Source: Sanguinoderma infundibulare (lineage: Eukaryota; Basidiomycota; Agaricomycetes; Polyporales; Polyporaceae). Taken from it: a DNA stretch of 64,000 bases. The stretch covers positions 2,232,001-2,296,000 of the forward strand of contig JAVLRN010000008.1 in the NCBI GenBank assembly GCA_032821775.1, read 5' to 3'. Positions 55,633 through 64,000 of this stretch are shown here, one piece after another (the first letter of the stretch is position 1; every line of letters starts with the position of its first letter). The position numbers were made by a program, and so were the translations under genes. The notes beneath the pieces were generated by a model. That model saw only the letters and a list, made by a program, of their open reading frames with translations. It ran no database searches and was not told the origin of the DNA.

Positions 55633-56314
55633 CTACATTTGTGCCACGGACACAGGCAGTTCTTCAAGGAATGCCTTAAGAGCGCGCTCTGGCTCTTCCC
55701 AATGTACCTAGCAGCAAGTGAGCACACAGCCGCAAAATCGGAAATCGCGATGCAGGATCCGCAGGGATTACTCACGAAGTGGTTCGCGCCTCGCAAGCGT
55801 AAGAAGACCACGTTTCGAACCACATGACCAGCTTTCTTTGTTCCCTAATCTCCTCCTGCATGCACAAGAAAGCCCAAGGCATGACCCATGGCGATGCGTC
55901 ACAGCACACATGGCGAACTTGGACCACGTCCCGTCCTTTTACCCCATCCGATCCAGAGGCATCGATGGTCAGCGCCTCCTCGCACAACGTCGCGAAAGTT
56001 CCGGAGATGAAGCCCGTAGTCAACACTGTCATATCCGAGCCGCTGCGTGGGTCCAGTGGCACGAGATCGAGCATCGAGTCGCGCTCGGCTCCGGTCAGCG
56101 TGGTGAAGGTTGGTGGAGGTACGGAGAGGGGCGTCCGAAGCTCGAGTTTGTCTCGAGTCTCGCCGTGCTGGTAGACTGCGCTGACCCAGACGTAAAACGA
56201 GTTGACGACATTCTCAGGACGAATGATCGGGTCCGTAAACGGCATGCACCCGTCCTCGGGCGGAGCGAAACCCAATGCGAGCTGTGGTGGTTGCTCGCGA
56301 AGAAAGGTACCCAA
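55633..56314 (-). pseudogene. Alpha/beta hydrolase H10, 5'-deleted and frameshifted copy of H1
   Basis: Only exons 3 and 4 remain. Exon 3 runs from L-A-L-G-F-A-P-P-E-D-G through D-P-R-S-G-S-D and V-R-H-V-C-C-D-A-S-P-W to Q-E-E-I-R-E-Q-R-K; there one base is missing compared with H1, and N-V-V-F-L-R-L-R-G-A-N-H-F continues in the next frame. Exon 4 still encodes V-H-W-E-E-P-E-R-A-L-K-A-F-L-E-E and a stop at 55633-55635. The start codon, oxyanion loop and G-W-S-L-G elbow are gone. Upstream sequence (56320-56430) is homologous to the spacer near 7440-7500, which shows that the deletion fused the spacer to exon 3. It is closer to H1 than to H12. Confidence 0.78.
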
Positions 56315-56429
56315 ACAGCACGGCCAGATTATAGGCTACATACACTCGCACAAGACATGGCACACGCAATCCATGAATCCCCACGCGAGCAGCAAGGCTA
56401 GCGCATATACCTCATGACGGCATATATCT

Positions 56430-57755
56430 ACCACCTAATGCGCGCGAAGCACCACATGAATACGTGAGCGGTCGATGGATAGTCATCGTGCACAATTTCT
56501 TACATGCGGGTAAGTCCCCAATGGAAGACTGACAGGACAACTCTAGACGAGCAGGATAAGCAACCGTATAAGTAAGAGAGTGGTCGGGGACCCACAGTTG
56601 CGCTCCGATGGATGGTCACGAAGTGCGCCACGACGGCCTCTTCTATGCGCCAGACGTTCCCAAGGCTCGCAAACACGACATGATCACATACCTCGTACTC
56701 TGGTCCATTAACAAACAAGCCCACAATCCATCCGCTCCAAGAACACGCGAGTCGATGTAGACGGCCTGCTTGTAGAGGCCGGAGAAGAGGGAGAACTTGG
56801 CCTTGTCGTTGCTATGTGGCTCTTCTTAGCTACGTCCTCATTGAAGTGGTCCTTCAGCACCGCGGGCGGCTCCGTTCTCGAGTAGAACGGGAACTGGTGG
56901 AGCCTAGGAATAGATCATATTCATGAGCTTCAACGCACTCAGTGCTTTTGGCCAGTCTCGTGCGGTAAAAAAGGAGCAGACCTGACTGAGGCAGAACCTG
57001 TCCGTGGCGACCTAGGCAGGGCAAGATTGAACCAACTCGGGGCCCGCGTTCAAGAAATTCATGATGGTGAGTAGCCAGCGTTACCAGCGAGCCAGCGATG
57101 CAACACTTAAGGACACCAAGCGAGGGTGGGCGTAAACGAGAGACGGTCATGCGACCTCCGCCGTGGGCGCCACGCGGCGCACTGACAGCGGCCAGCGCGG
57201 CCCGATGTCGGCCCGCTGACTTCACCGCGTTGAGCCCGGTTTCGAGCTTCGATGCACTTCACTGCCGCAGTCCTCCGCGCCGTGTACAAGTTCTATTTCT
57301 CTGCAGAAAAATAGGTCGCGGCTGGCCGGACAATCTCCTGCTGCCGAAAATCAACGCCACCCCAGGCTTGCGACAGCTGACTCTCAATTGCCAGTCATCC
57401 GCTTACCTGAAGATCAAGAGGTGGCTTCGCAATGACAGTAAGGAGCGTGCAACCAACTTGACGACTGGAAAGGACATGGATGGAAGCATAGCATAACGAG
57501 GCGGAAGATACAGCTAGGAGAATCTACAGGTTATGGTCGTAGTAATACAACGAATCATGGGAGACGGGCGCGGATATGTCGGAACCGTATTGATACAGAT
57601 GTTACTAGATGACACGGACACGTTAAAGGTCATCAGCTTGAGGCGGGATAGGGTATCTGAAAGGATATAGTGCAACTTGGATATATGTCAGGACCAACGG
57701 CTGCTCCGAGCACAGCGGCATAACTCACTGGATCGCACGTCGTGTCAAGACGCCT
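56430..57755. other. Spacer joining sub-blocks B and C
   Basis: 56430-57290 is the duplicated spacer of sub-block B. 57291-57755 has no counterpart that I noticed and no gene. Confidence 0.45.
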
Positions 57756-58082
57756 TCAGCTCAGCCAGTCCATCTCGAGGACGGGGCCGGTGGCTGACGC
57801 AATGGGTTGCGCGCTGGCCAGAGTAGGCGCAGAGGCGTGAGGTAGCCCGCTGGGTCCTGTACCCAAGAACGTCAATCCGAAGTCATGGGGAGGAGTAAGA
57901 TCGAACGAACCGAATGTGAAAACGGGTATAGGGATGTCTGTCGTCGACGCGGATGTCGACGGAGATGCTGAGCTAAGTGAAGTTGAGAACTCGGCTTGGC
58001 GGGGGATTGGACCAGCCATTGACGCGGGCGTCAAGGCGAGAGAGAAAAGGGTAGCGAGAAGAATGGCAGTGACGGGGACCAT
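57756..58082 (-). CDS. Small secreted protein SSP2 with C-terminal LEMDWLS motif
   Basis: Paralogue of SSP1 from the block duplication. The frame from 58082 gives 108 residues, or 90 if the 54-nt segment 57857-57910 is spliced out. Signal peptide: L-L-A-T-L-F-S-L-A-L then T-P-A-S-M-A-G-P-I-P. The serine/alanine-rich middle has several replacements against SSP1 (for example R-Q-A-E-F-S for R-Q-T-A-S-S), while P-V-F-T-F-G, P-S-G-L-P-H-A-S-A-P-T-L-A-S-A-Q-P and the ending G-P-V-L-E-M-D-W-L-S are unchanged. The donor is GTTCGT, as in SSP1, and the putative intron is again free of stops. A TATA box at 58175-58184 matches that of SSP1. There are no frame-disrupting changes although the flanking spacer has picked up an insertion, which supports a working gene. 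Confidence 0.75.
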   Translation of the reverse strand: MVPVTAILLATLFSLALTPASMAGPIPRQAEFSTSLSSASPSTSASTTDIPIPVFTFGSFDLTPPHDFGLTFLGTGPSGLPHASAPTLASAQPIASATGPVLEMDWLS

Positions 58083-58174
58083 GAGTGGGTTTGGCTGCTT
58101 GGGCTGCTGCTGGGTTGTTGACTTGGGAGTGGGTTGAATAGTAAGATGGGGAGTTGGAGAGCGGTCCGTCCATC

Positions 58175-58184
58175 TCTCTTATAC
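58175..58184 (-). promoter_or_regulatory. TATA box of SSP2
   Basis: On the minus strand GGTATAAGAG, identical in core to the SSP1 element at 12150-12159 and at the same distance from the start codon. Confidence 0.5.
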
Positions 58185-59085
58185 CATTGTGCTCGCTGAA
58201 GGATGTTGGGTTCCAATACAGGTTCTGAACAGTCGCTTGACTCGACCGAGAGGAAGCGAGTCGCGGACCGTGGCGTCCACGTAAACCGACTACCGCCACA
58301 CCGTATATTGCCAAGGAATGGCAGAGCCTCGTCATTCCTGCATTTCGAACGCGTACAGGCGTGCTCGAAATGGAAGGATGGTCGTTCGCGCAGTTGCGCG
58401 GTACCGGCAAGGTGAATGAGCGAATGTCGAGAAAGCAGAAAAGCAATGAAGTCAAGCGGGTGCCTGTGCAGACGTGCGTCGTCGGCGCACTGCCAGAAGC
58501 GTCGTAGGGATGACAGCCTATGAGCGCCCCGTCGCGACGCGTCAAAGCTGCCTGATATAGACGACAGACGCATCGCCCTAGAAAACGAACTTCAGTTGGC
58601 TCAAGAGTGATGTGAATTCAGACGCAATCGCTCCACGAGAAGGAGAAGGACGGTATCCAGCTACATGCTATAGAAGCGTTAGGCTTACAAACAGCTGAAC
58701 ATGACCAGAGTATTCGGAATGGAAGTATTGACTACCTTCGCTTCACACGAGGAGTACGCCACAGGCCACATATCAACGTCCTCTGCCGCAGCATGAACAG
58801 CGCTGAACGTGGAGTCATGCTCGCATCCTGCATGCCCGGTACGTTGCCCCCGCCGCCACCTACGCAACGGCAGGGGGGAGTCATGAAAGCAGCGCTAGCA
58901 TAGCGTATCCGACTTGCAGTGACTCCACGAACAGATCATGGACAGGCGATGACGCACCGCGGGGTTGGCGAGGCGATGGTACAACAATTCAGTACCTTCG
59001 TCTTGTTTGAACGACGACGTTACGGATCGGGGTTTCACGGAGTACAAAGTAATGATGATGTTGCATAGCCTTGGGGAGTTGAGAT

Positions 59086-59286
59086 CATCATGAAAAGCTC
59101 ACTTCCCTGACCAATTCCTGACAGTCCCTGAGCTTCCTGAGGCGCCTCCTAAGCGCTTCAGAGAGCCGTCAGGCTCTCAGGCTGGTCCCTGAGTAGACCA
59201 GCCTGAGAGCCTGACACAATCTGTCGCGCTTACGCTGGGCATCAGGAATGCTCAGGAGCCATCAGGGAAGGGAGCTTTTGCTGATG
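59086..59286. mobile_element. 201-bp MITE with internal hairpin
   Basis: The ends are inverted repeats of about 25 bases: CATCATGAAAAGCTCACTTC and following CCTGA on the left, matched on the reverse strand at the right end with three differences. The uninterrupted site is visible in the paralogous spacer near 11259 (minus strand GTTGAGATGCTCCGG); here the insertion splits it with a 2-3 base duplication (AT or GAT). Inside lies a perfect 20-bp dyad, 59168-59187 (GTCAGGCTCTCAGGCTGGTC) against 59196-59215, with an 8-base loop. It has no coding capacity. The short size, terminal repeats and clean empty site define a miniature inverted-repeat element. Confidence 0.8.
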
Positions 59287-59713
59287 ATGCTCCGGGGTTG
59301 TTGCAGCGTGAAAACTACGACAATACCGATCAATAAGCGGACGACAATGTTTTCCACCGCAGGCAGGACTTACAAAGGTTTCGTCGAAAGCAGGCTTCCA
59401 ACAAAGGTTGAAGACACATGGAAGAAGGAAGAAACAATGGATGCTGGCAGTGCCAGCCTCTGATTACGCGGCAATCCGGAACGGGCAACTTTGACGCCCG
59501 CTGATTCGCCACCAATTCGCAAAGATGCATTTCTTGTCACCTTCGGCACTCAGGACGGAGGCCATCTTCTTGCACTAGCAATCCCGCCACGCATGAATTT
59601 GACCGGAGATATACCGTCTGCTCCGTTAATTGTAATCTTACGCGCGAAACCAAGCGAACACAGTTTCCGTACACTCCGACCGGACGTCATGCGCTCACCC
59701 ATTCTGCCTCTCA

Positions 59714-61028
59714 TCACAGCTTTGCAGTCGGCCTATCGACGCCATCCGGAGCGACCGCGAGGATGGCGTCCATCGCTCGCTCGGGTTCATCCCAGTGGAC
59801 CTGGTAGTAAATCGTCAGCAACATACTCAAAACGGCAGCATCTCGCACGCTTTTCGAGGACAACTCACAAACGCGTTCGCGCCTCGCACGCGGAAGAACG
59901 TCACGTTCCGGAGGGCGATCCCAGCCTTCCTCTCCTCCTCAAGGTCTCTGCGCATGTTTTCCACGGCCCACGGTATAACCCATGATGAACGATCGCACCA
60001 CAGGTGACGGACTTCGACGTCTCTCCACGCGTCTCCTACGTGCGACCCATTGACGAGCGGGAGGCGAAGCGCGTTCTTGCGGATCGCGGAGAATATTCCA
60101 GACTGTTGTCCCTGTGTTAGGAGATAGTCGGAACCTCCTCTGGGGTCGCCCGGTACAGGATGGAAGGCACCTTCGCGTTCCTCTTGGGTCAGGACGTCGA
60201 AGGTAGAAGGCGGGGAAGCGAGATAGCCATGGTACTGATACTTGTCTGGCGACTCTCCGTTCTCGTAGTAAGCGCTGCACCAGATAGCGAACAGTGTTGT
60301 GATAGCATGAGCTGGGACCGTGGGATCGTTGAGGGGGAACGGGGTATTTGGGATGTCTGGGAAACCGAGGACAGTGTGCGGAGGACCTGACCGTGTCCCA
60401 TATCAGATGATCAACTCATAGTTCATTTGGCACGTATCGTAAACTGGAACGCAGCACGCACCGTAGAAGATGACCCTCCTGACGTATCTGCTCAACTCGA
60501 CCTCATGCACCGGAAACGACGCAACATTGGCCAGGAGCGCCGTCATCCAACCCGTCCCAAACGACCACCCTCCAATCACAATTCCTCCTGTGTTTGCTTC
60601 GGGGCGCGCTGGAGGGATCTTGTTCTCAACGACGAAGCGAACGAGGAGCTCATAGACTTCGCGTGCTCGCTCCTTCATGAAGGCCTCAAGCTTGTCGCGT
60701 GCCGCGAGCGGGTTGGTCTTGACTTCGATCGCGGCGTTCAAGAGCTCGGCTCGTTCTTCGAGGGTGTAAGGCGTCGAACCGGGGTAGTCTCGCCTGTTGA
60801 CGAGCACGACGCGCGCATTGTTCTGCGCAGCGAGCGGAATGAGCTTCGAGAAGATACCTTGAACGCAAAAATTAGACGACATTCCCACCGCGCGACGTGC
60901 GTACAGCTCGACTTACTGCTGCTCCACGCATAACCGTGCAGCAGAACGATCGTCGTGTAGTCGATGCTGCCTTCGGGCGGACCCGAATCCTTGAGTATAC
61001 CCAGGTGAATGGGACTATCAGTCATCAT
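59714..61028 (-). CDS. Alpha/beta hydrolase H11 (type I)
   Basis: Leftward from ATG 61028 (or the next codon, 61025): M-M-T-D-S-P-I-H-L-G-I-L-K-D-S-G-P-P and L-L-H-G-Y-A-W-S-S. Exon 2: I-F-S-K-L-I-P-L-A-A-Q, L-V-N-R-R-D-Y-P-G-S-T-P-Y-T and the elbow G-G-W-S-F-G-T-G-W. Exon 3 starts after a TATGATACGTG-type intron and runs through P-P-T-F-D-V-L-T and P-G-D-P-R-G-G-S-D to N-H-F; the last exon is V-H-W-D-E-P-E-R-A-M-D, ending T-A-K-L at 59714-59716. It is the closest copy of H2: exon 2 differs by only a few residues. A TATATAA element lies near 61076-61083. No lesions seen. Confidence 0.86.
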
Positions 61029-61270
61029 GGGCAGACCGTGCGTCGAGACGAAGGAGCAACCGTGGAACGCAGTGCTATATAATGTCCGGGGTTCCTGTGA
61101 GAACGGTCGCATTGCGAACCCGCAGTGCTTCCGTGCCATCAAAATTCATCGTGACCTGTAGGTTAGCGGGTACGAGCAGAAACTCTGATAGCGCGGACAC
61201 ATCTATACATGTCGAACCGTTATTCGTTAACCTGACTATGGCGATACAAGCTGGGGATGTCTCCCATGTT

Positions 61271-62514
61271 CTACTTGGGTGATTCGTCGAGGAATGCCTT
61301 CAGAGCATGCTCCGGCTCTTCCCAATGTACCTAGCAGAAAGTGAGCACATGGATGGAGGATCTGCGCGAATTACTCACGAAGTGGTTCGCGCCTTGCAGA
61401 CGTGAGAATACCACGTTCCGAACCGTTTCACCCGCCTCCTTCTTCTTCCTGATCTCCTCCTGCATGCACAGGAATGCCCAAGGTGTTACCCACGGCGATG
61501 CGTCGCAGCACACATGCCGAACTTCGACGGCATCCCATCCTTTCGCTCCATCTCCAGAGGCATTTCGGGTCAAAGCATCCTCGCGCAACGTCGCGAAAGC
61601 TCCAGACATGAAGCCCGCAGTCAAGAGTGCCAAATCCGAGCCGCCTCGGGGATCGGCTGGCACCGGATCGAGCACCGAGTCTCGCTCTGGTCCAGTCAGT
61701 GTCGTGAAGGTCGGAGGCGGAGCGGAGAGGGCCGTCCGGAATTCGAGTTTGTCTCCAGTCTCGCCGTGCTGGTAGAATGCGCTGACCCAGACCGAGAACG
61801 CGTTGCTCACGTCCTCAGAACGAATCGTGGGGTCCATAAACGGTATGTACCCGTCCTCGAGCGGAGCGAAGCCCAATGCGAGGTGAGGAGGATCTTGGTT
61901 CATATCGTGTCAGATGTACTCGGGAAAGGACGCATAAGGAGAGTTCATACCGTAGAAAATGATACGCCGCACATAGTCGGACAGGTCCACGCCGTCGACA
62001 GGGTATGTCCCGACACTCGAAAGGAACGCAGTCATCCATGCCGTCCCAAGCGACCAGCCTGCAAGCACGAGACCGCCGGTGTTGGCGGCGGCGTGAGCAG
62101 GCGGGGGACGATTCTCCACAACGAAGGAAACGAGTAGCTTGTACAGGTCGACCGCGGCGTCTTTCATGAACGCCACCATCTCAGGGCGCGCCGCAGGAGC
62201 ACCGGTCATGGCGCTGACGGTGGTCGTCAAGAGAAGCGCTCGTTCTTCAGTCGTGTAGGCGGCGGCTCCAGGATAGTCGCGTCTGTTGACGAGGACGACG
62301 CGGGCGTTGTGTACGTGTGCGAGAGGCACGAGCTTCATGAAAATCTCTGCGTCATGGGGAGGTGATCCGATTAGATCAGATAGGAACATTGGCGAGAGTC
62401 ATGCTCACGACTGTGCCATCCCAGGCCGTGGAGGATGACGATGGTAGTGTAGTCTGAGCTGCCTTCGGGGGCACCAGAATCGCGGAAGATATGAAGGCCA
62501 GTCGGCTCCTGCAT
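61271..62514 (-). CDS. Alpha/beta hydrolase H12 (type I)
   Basis: Leftward from ATG 62514: M-Q-E-P-T-G-L-H-I-F-R-D-S-G-A-P and V-I-L-H-G-L-G-W-H-S. Exon 2: I-F-M-K-L-V-P-L-A-H-V, L-V-N-R-R-D-Y-P-G-A-A-A-Y-T and the elbow A-G-W-S-L-G-T-A-W. Exon 3: D-P-P-H-L-A-L-G-F-A-P, P-A-D-P-R-G-G-S-D-L, V-R-H-V-C-C-D-A-S-P-W and G-A-N-H-F. Exon 4: V-H-W-E-E-P-E-H-A-L-K-A-F-L-D, with a shorter tail than H1, stop at 61271-61273. It is the positional partner of H1 in the inverted duplication and shares its distinctive C-C-D-A-S-P-W. H11 follows 243 bases further on in the same direction. Confidence 0.87.
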
Positions 62515-62639
62515 GATAAGGGAAGTGAGCGAGGAAGAAGAGGTGAATAAGTCACTTGCGAACTTGGCTCCGTACCTCATAAATCTCTGGATTCCCGGAT
62601 GGTCCAGAGCTCCCACTAGAGCGATCATCGGCTAGGGCA

Positions 62640-63329
62640 AAAGTGGGACCCCGACAAGCATCGGTCACGTCGCCAAGCCAAACTGCGACTAAACGCCGTC
62701 AGTCCAATGGTAGAGAGCCCTGATATCGCATGCTGGTAACAACCCGCTGAGGACTAATCGGACCCTGTGTAGAGGCCTGATGGTATGACCTCTGGCCGCA
62801 CCTGGCGGGTGTGATGCATGGATAGGTAAGCTAGCCGCCCCCATCGGATAAAACACCATTCGCAGAGAAACCCGACAAGCATCGGAGACCTGGGAAAGGC
62901 GTCGAAGTCATCTAGACGGCATAAATGAAATGGTATTCATACTGACATTCGTCGACCGCCTGGATTGACAGATTTGCGTCTACCGTGATGGACGGATAAC
63001 CCGACCCGGCAACAGGTACGGCCTATGCGTTCGTCGCTAAAGTGGCAGACAGATTAGCGTAGAAAACCGTTCAAGTCCTCGGAGACGCGTACCATGGCAG
63101 CAAAAGTTGAAATTAATAACACGTAGACCAACTACGTAGCGTGGTTCTGTTGTGCATCCTCCGCTTAAATTATGACAGATGCGTCAATGGCGCGCTCTGG
63201 GGACTGTCCCTGAGGCGGAAGTAATGTGCGTTACGAGGTTCTCCGCTATTCAGCCATAAAGAAACTGATTCAGAGCTCATCGTTATGGACTCTGACGGAC
63301 TTACGGGGAAGGGAGATGCGTTCAACGGC
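62640..63329. other. Spacer beyond the hydrolase block
   Basis: No gene, RNA gene or repeat recognised in this AT-richer stretch. Confidence 0.4.
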
Positions 63330-63430
63330 GAACTTGAAGGTTTGCAAAAGATGGTCAGCAACAGCCAAATATAGTAATGAGCGCTTTGATGAAGTGAGTT
63401 AAGGGCAGGTTGGAGCTCCTTAGGGCAGGT
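63330..63430 (-). repeat. Dispersed repeat copy, inverted relative to 3300-3420
   Basis: Reverse complement of this stretch shares CCTGCCCTTAACTCAC, CATTACT-TATTTGGC and TTTT-CAAACCTTC blocks with 3300-3420. See that entry. Confidence 0.5.
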
Positions 63431-63487
63431 GTGCCACCAGGTTGTCAAGGGATCACCAGCTTTTACCAGCCATCATCGAGCGCTGTC

Positions 63488-63611
63488 GGTCCAAGATCGA
63501 GCTCAAGACGGTGTACATCTCCCACCCTGACTGTGTTGTGAACGTCCTCTGACGTTGCTTCAGCACGGTCAGGGTGGAAGATGAACACCGTCTTGAGCTC
63601 AATCTTCGACC
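63488..63611. repeat. 51-bp inverted repeat (hairpin) with 22-base loop
   Basis: Arms 63488-63538 and 63561-63611 are reverse complements with six differences. The core GAGCTCAAGACGGTGT is perfect. Each arm, read outward-in on its own strand, encodes the same short peptide K-I-E-L-K-T-V-Y/F-I-S/F-H-P-D, so the structure is an inverted duplication of a once-coding segment. As RNA it would fold into a long near-perfect stem. No parent gene is visible in the window. Confidence 0.7.
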
Positions 63612-64000
63612 AACAATGCTCGATGCATGAGGCGATCACCTTGGTGTTGGCGAGGGAGAGCTGCGATGATCTACGCAACCAAGGCTACTGTTCAGCCAAT
63701 CTTCAAGGCCCAGATGAGGACCACCCAGCCACTACTGACTTGAACAGTCAGAACACGTCTTTGTCGGCGAGGCGGTCCTCGGGCTGTGCCAAATTCAGTA
63801 AGGTGCACATTGATGAAGGGCAGATCACAGCCACATGAGGGTGCACGCCCGCCGTACATCGCTCCACAACGTCTCTTGCTCTTAACGTTCACGAAGTTGC
63901 AACCACCCTTCAAGTTCTTACGCCGTTCACAACCCAACAGGCCGCCTTTCCACGATGAAGAGACATCGCGTCGTCGGGAAGTTGTCAGAGCTGATGAACA

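Larger units (their letters stand above)
53953..57290 (-). repeat. Sub-block B of the inverted segmental duplication
   Basis: Read leftward: spacer matching 6930-7500 (for example the 57240-57290 end shares GCATCGAAGC-CG-AAC with 6939-6960, and 56460-56760 matches 7150-7480), then H10, then H9. An SSP copy is missing after H9. A deletion of roughly 0.9 kb relative to block A removed the promoter and first two exons of H10, joining the 7500-equivalent position to the exon 3 start. Confidence 0.7.
57756..62600 (-). repeat. Sub-block C of the inverted segmental duplication
   Basis: Read leftward it carries H12, H11, a spacer and SSP2, in the same order and spacing as H1, H2, spacer and SSP1 on the plus strand at 7.8-12.6 kb. 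The spacer copy contains a 201-bp MITE absent from block A. Confidence 0.8.

Noticed and set aside
62690..62770. Possible tRNA (CCAATGGTAGAGAGCC-like run)
   Set aside because: It resembles a D arm, but no B box (GGTTCGANTCC) or pairing acceptor stem follows.

Overview
The window reads as nuclear DNA of a filamentous basidiomycete, probably an agaricomycete of the polypore type. It is GC-rich. Genes are cut by many 50-65 nt introns with GTRNGY donors and CAG/TAG acceptors. Its families are typical of that group: a DUF6533 membrane protein, SigF-like NTF2 proteins, agaricomycete F-box proteins, a QDE2-like Argonaute and serpentine proteins of unnamed type. The species is inferred only to this level.

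Layout. 1-279: 3' end of a nuclear-looking protein. 1166-3082 (+): secreted or anchored protein of unknown function. 3798-5577 (-): DUF6533 protein. 6.9-12.6 kb (+): duplicated block with two alpha/beta hydrolases and a small secreted protein (SSP). 13.6-17.5 kb: F-box protein and a tandem SigF-like NTF2 pair. 18.2-18.5 kb (-): a third SSP. 20.9-22.8 kb: F-box fragment and hydrolase H3. 23.6-24.9 kb: an inverted-repeat transposable element abutting another signal-peptide ORF. 24.9-29.4 kb: degenerate DNA. 29.5-33.6 kb: two tandem 7TM genes. 33.9-35.2 kb: hydrolase H4. 35.4-38.8 kb (-): Argonaute. 39.8-42.7 kb: hydrolases H5 and H6 (H6 broken). 44.1-45.6 kb: third 7TM gene. 46.2-47.5 kb: H7. 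48.0-50.4 kb (-): F-box protein. 51.7-62.6 kb (-): H8 to H12 with a second SSP copy. 62.6-64 kb: repeats, including a strong hairpin.

The dominant signal is a local expansion of one alpha/beta hydrolase family: twelve loci in 64 kb, ten apparently intact. They share a four-exon design, a G-W-S-L/F-G nucleophile elbow and an N-H-F histidine just before the last intron. Two types can be told apart. Type I is H1, H2 and H7-H12; type II is H3-H6. Part of the expansion came from copying a 5-6 kb block (spacer, type I hydrolase, type I hydrolase, spacer, SSP) in inverted orientation about 45 kb away, where the copy is split into two sub-blocks and carries a deletion and a young MITE.

The repeated company of the hydrolases with tiny secreted proteins that share a C-terminal L-E-M-D-W-L-S motif, and with three paralogous 7TM proteins, is the most unusual feature here. 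A common role, such as making, modifying or sensing a secreted signal or defence compound, is only a hypothesis. All exon boundaries were read by eye and have not been checked against transcripts.
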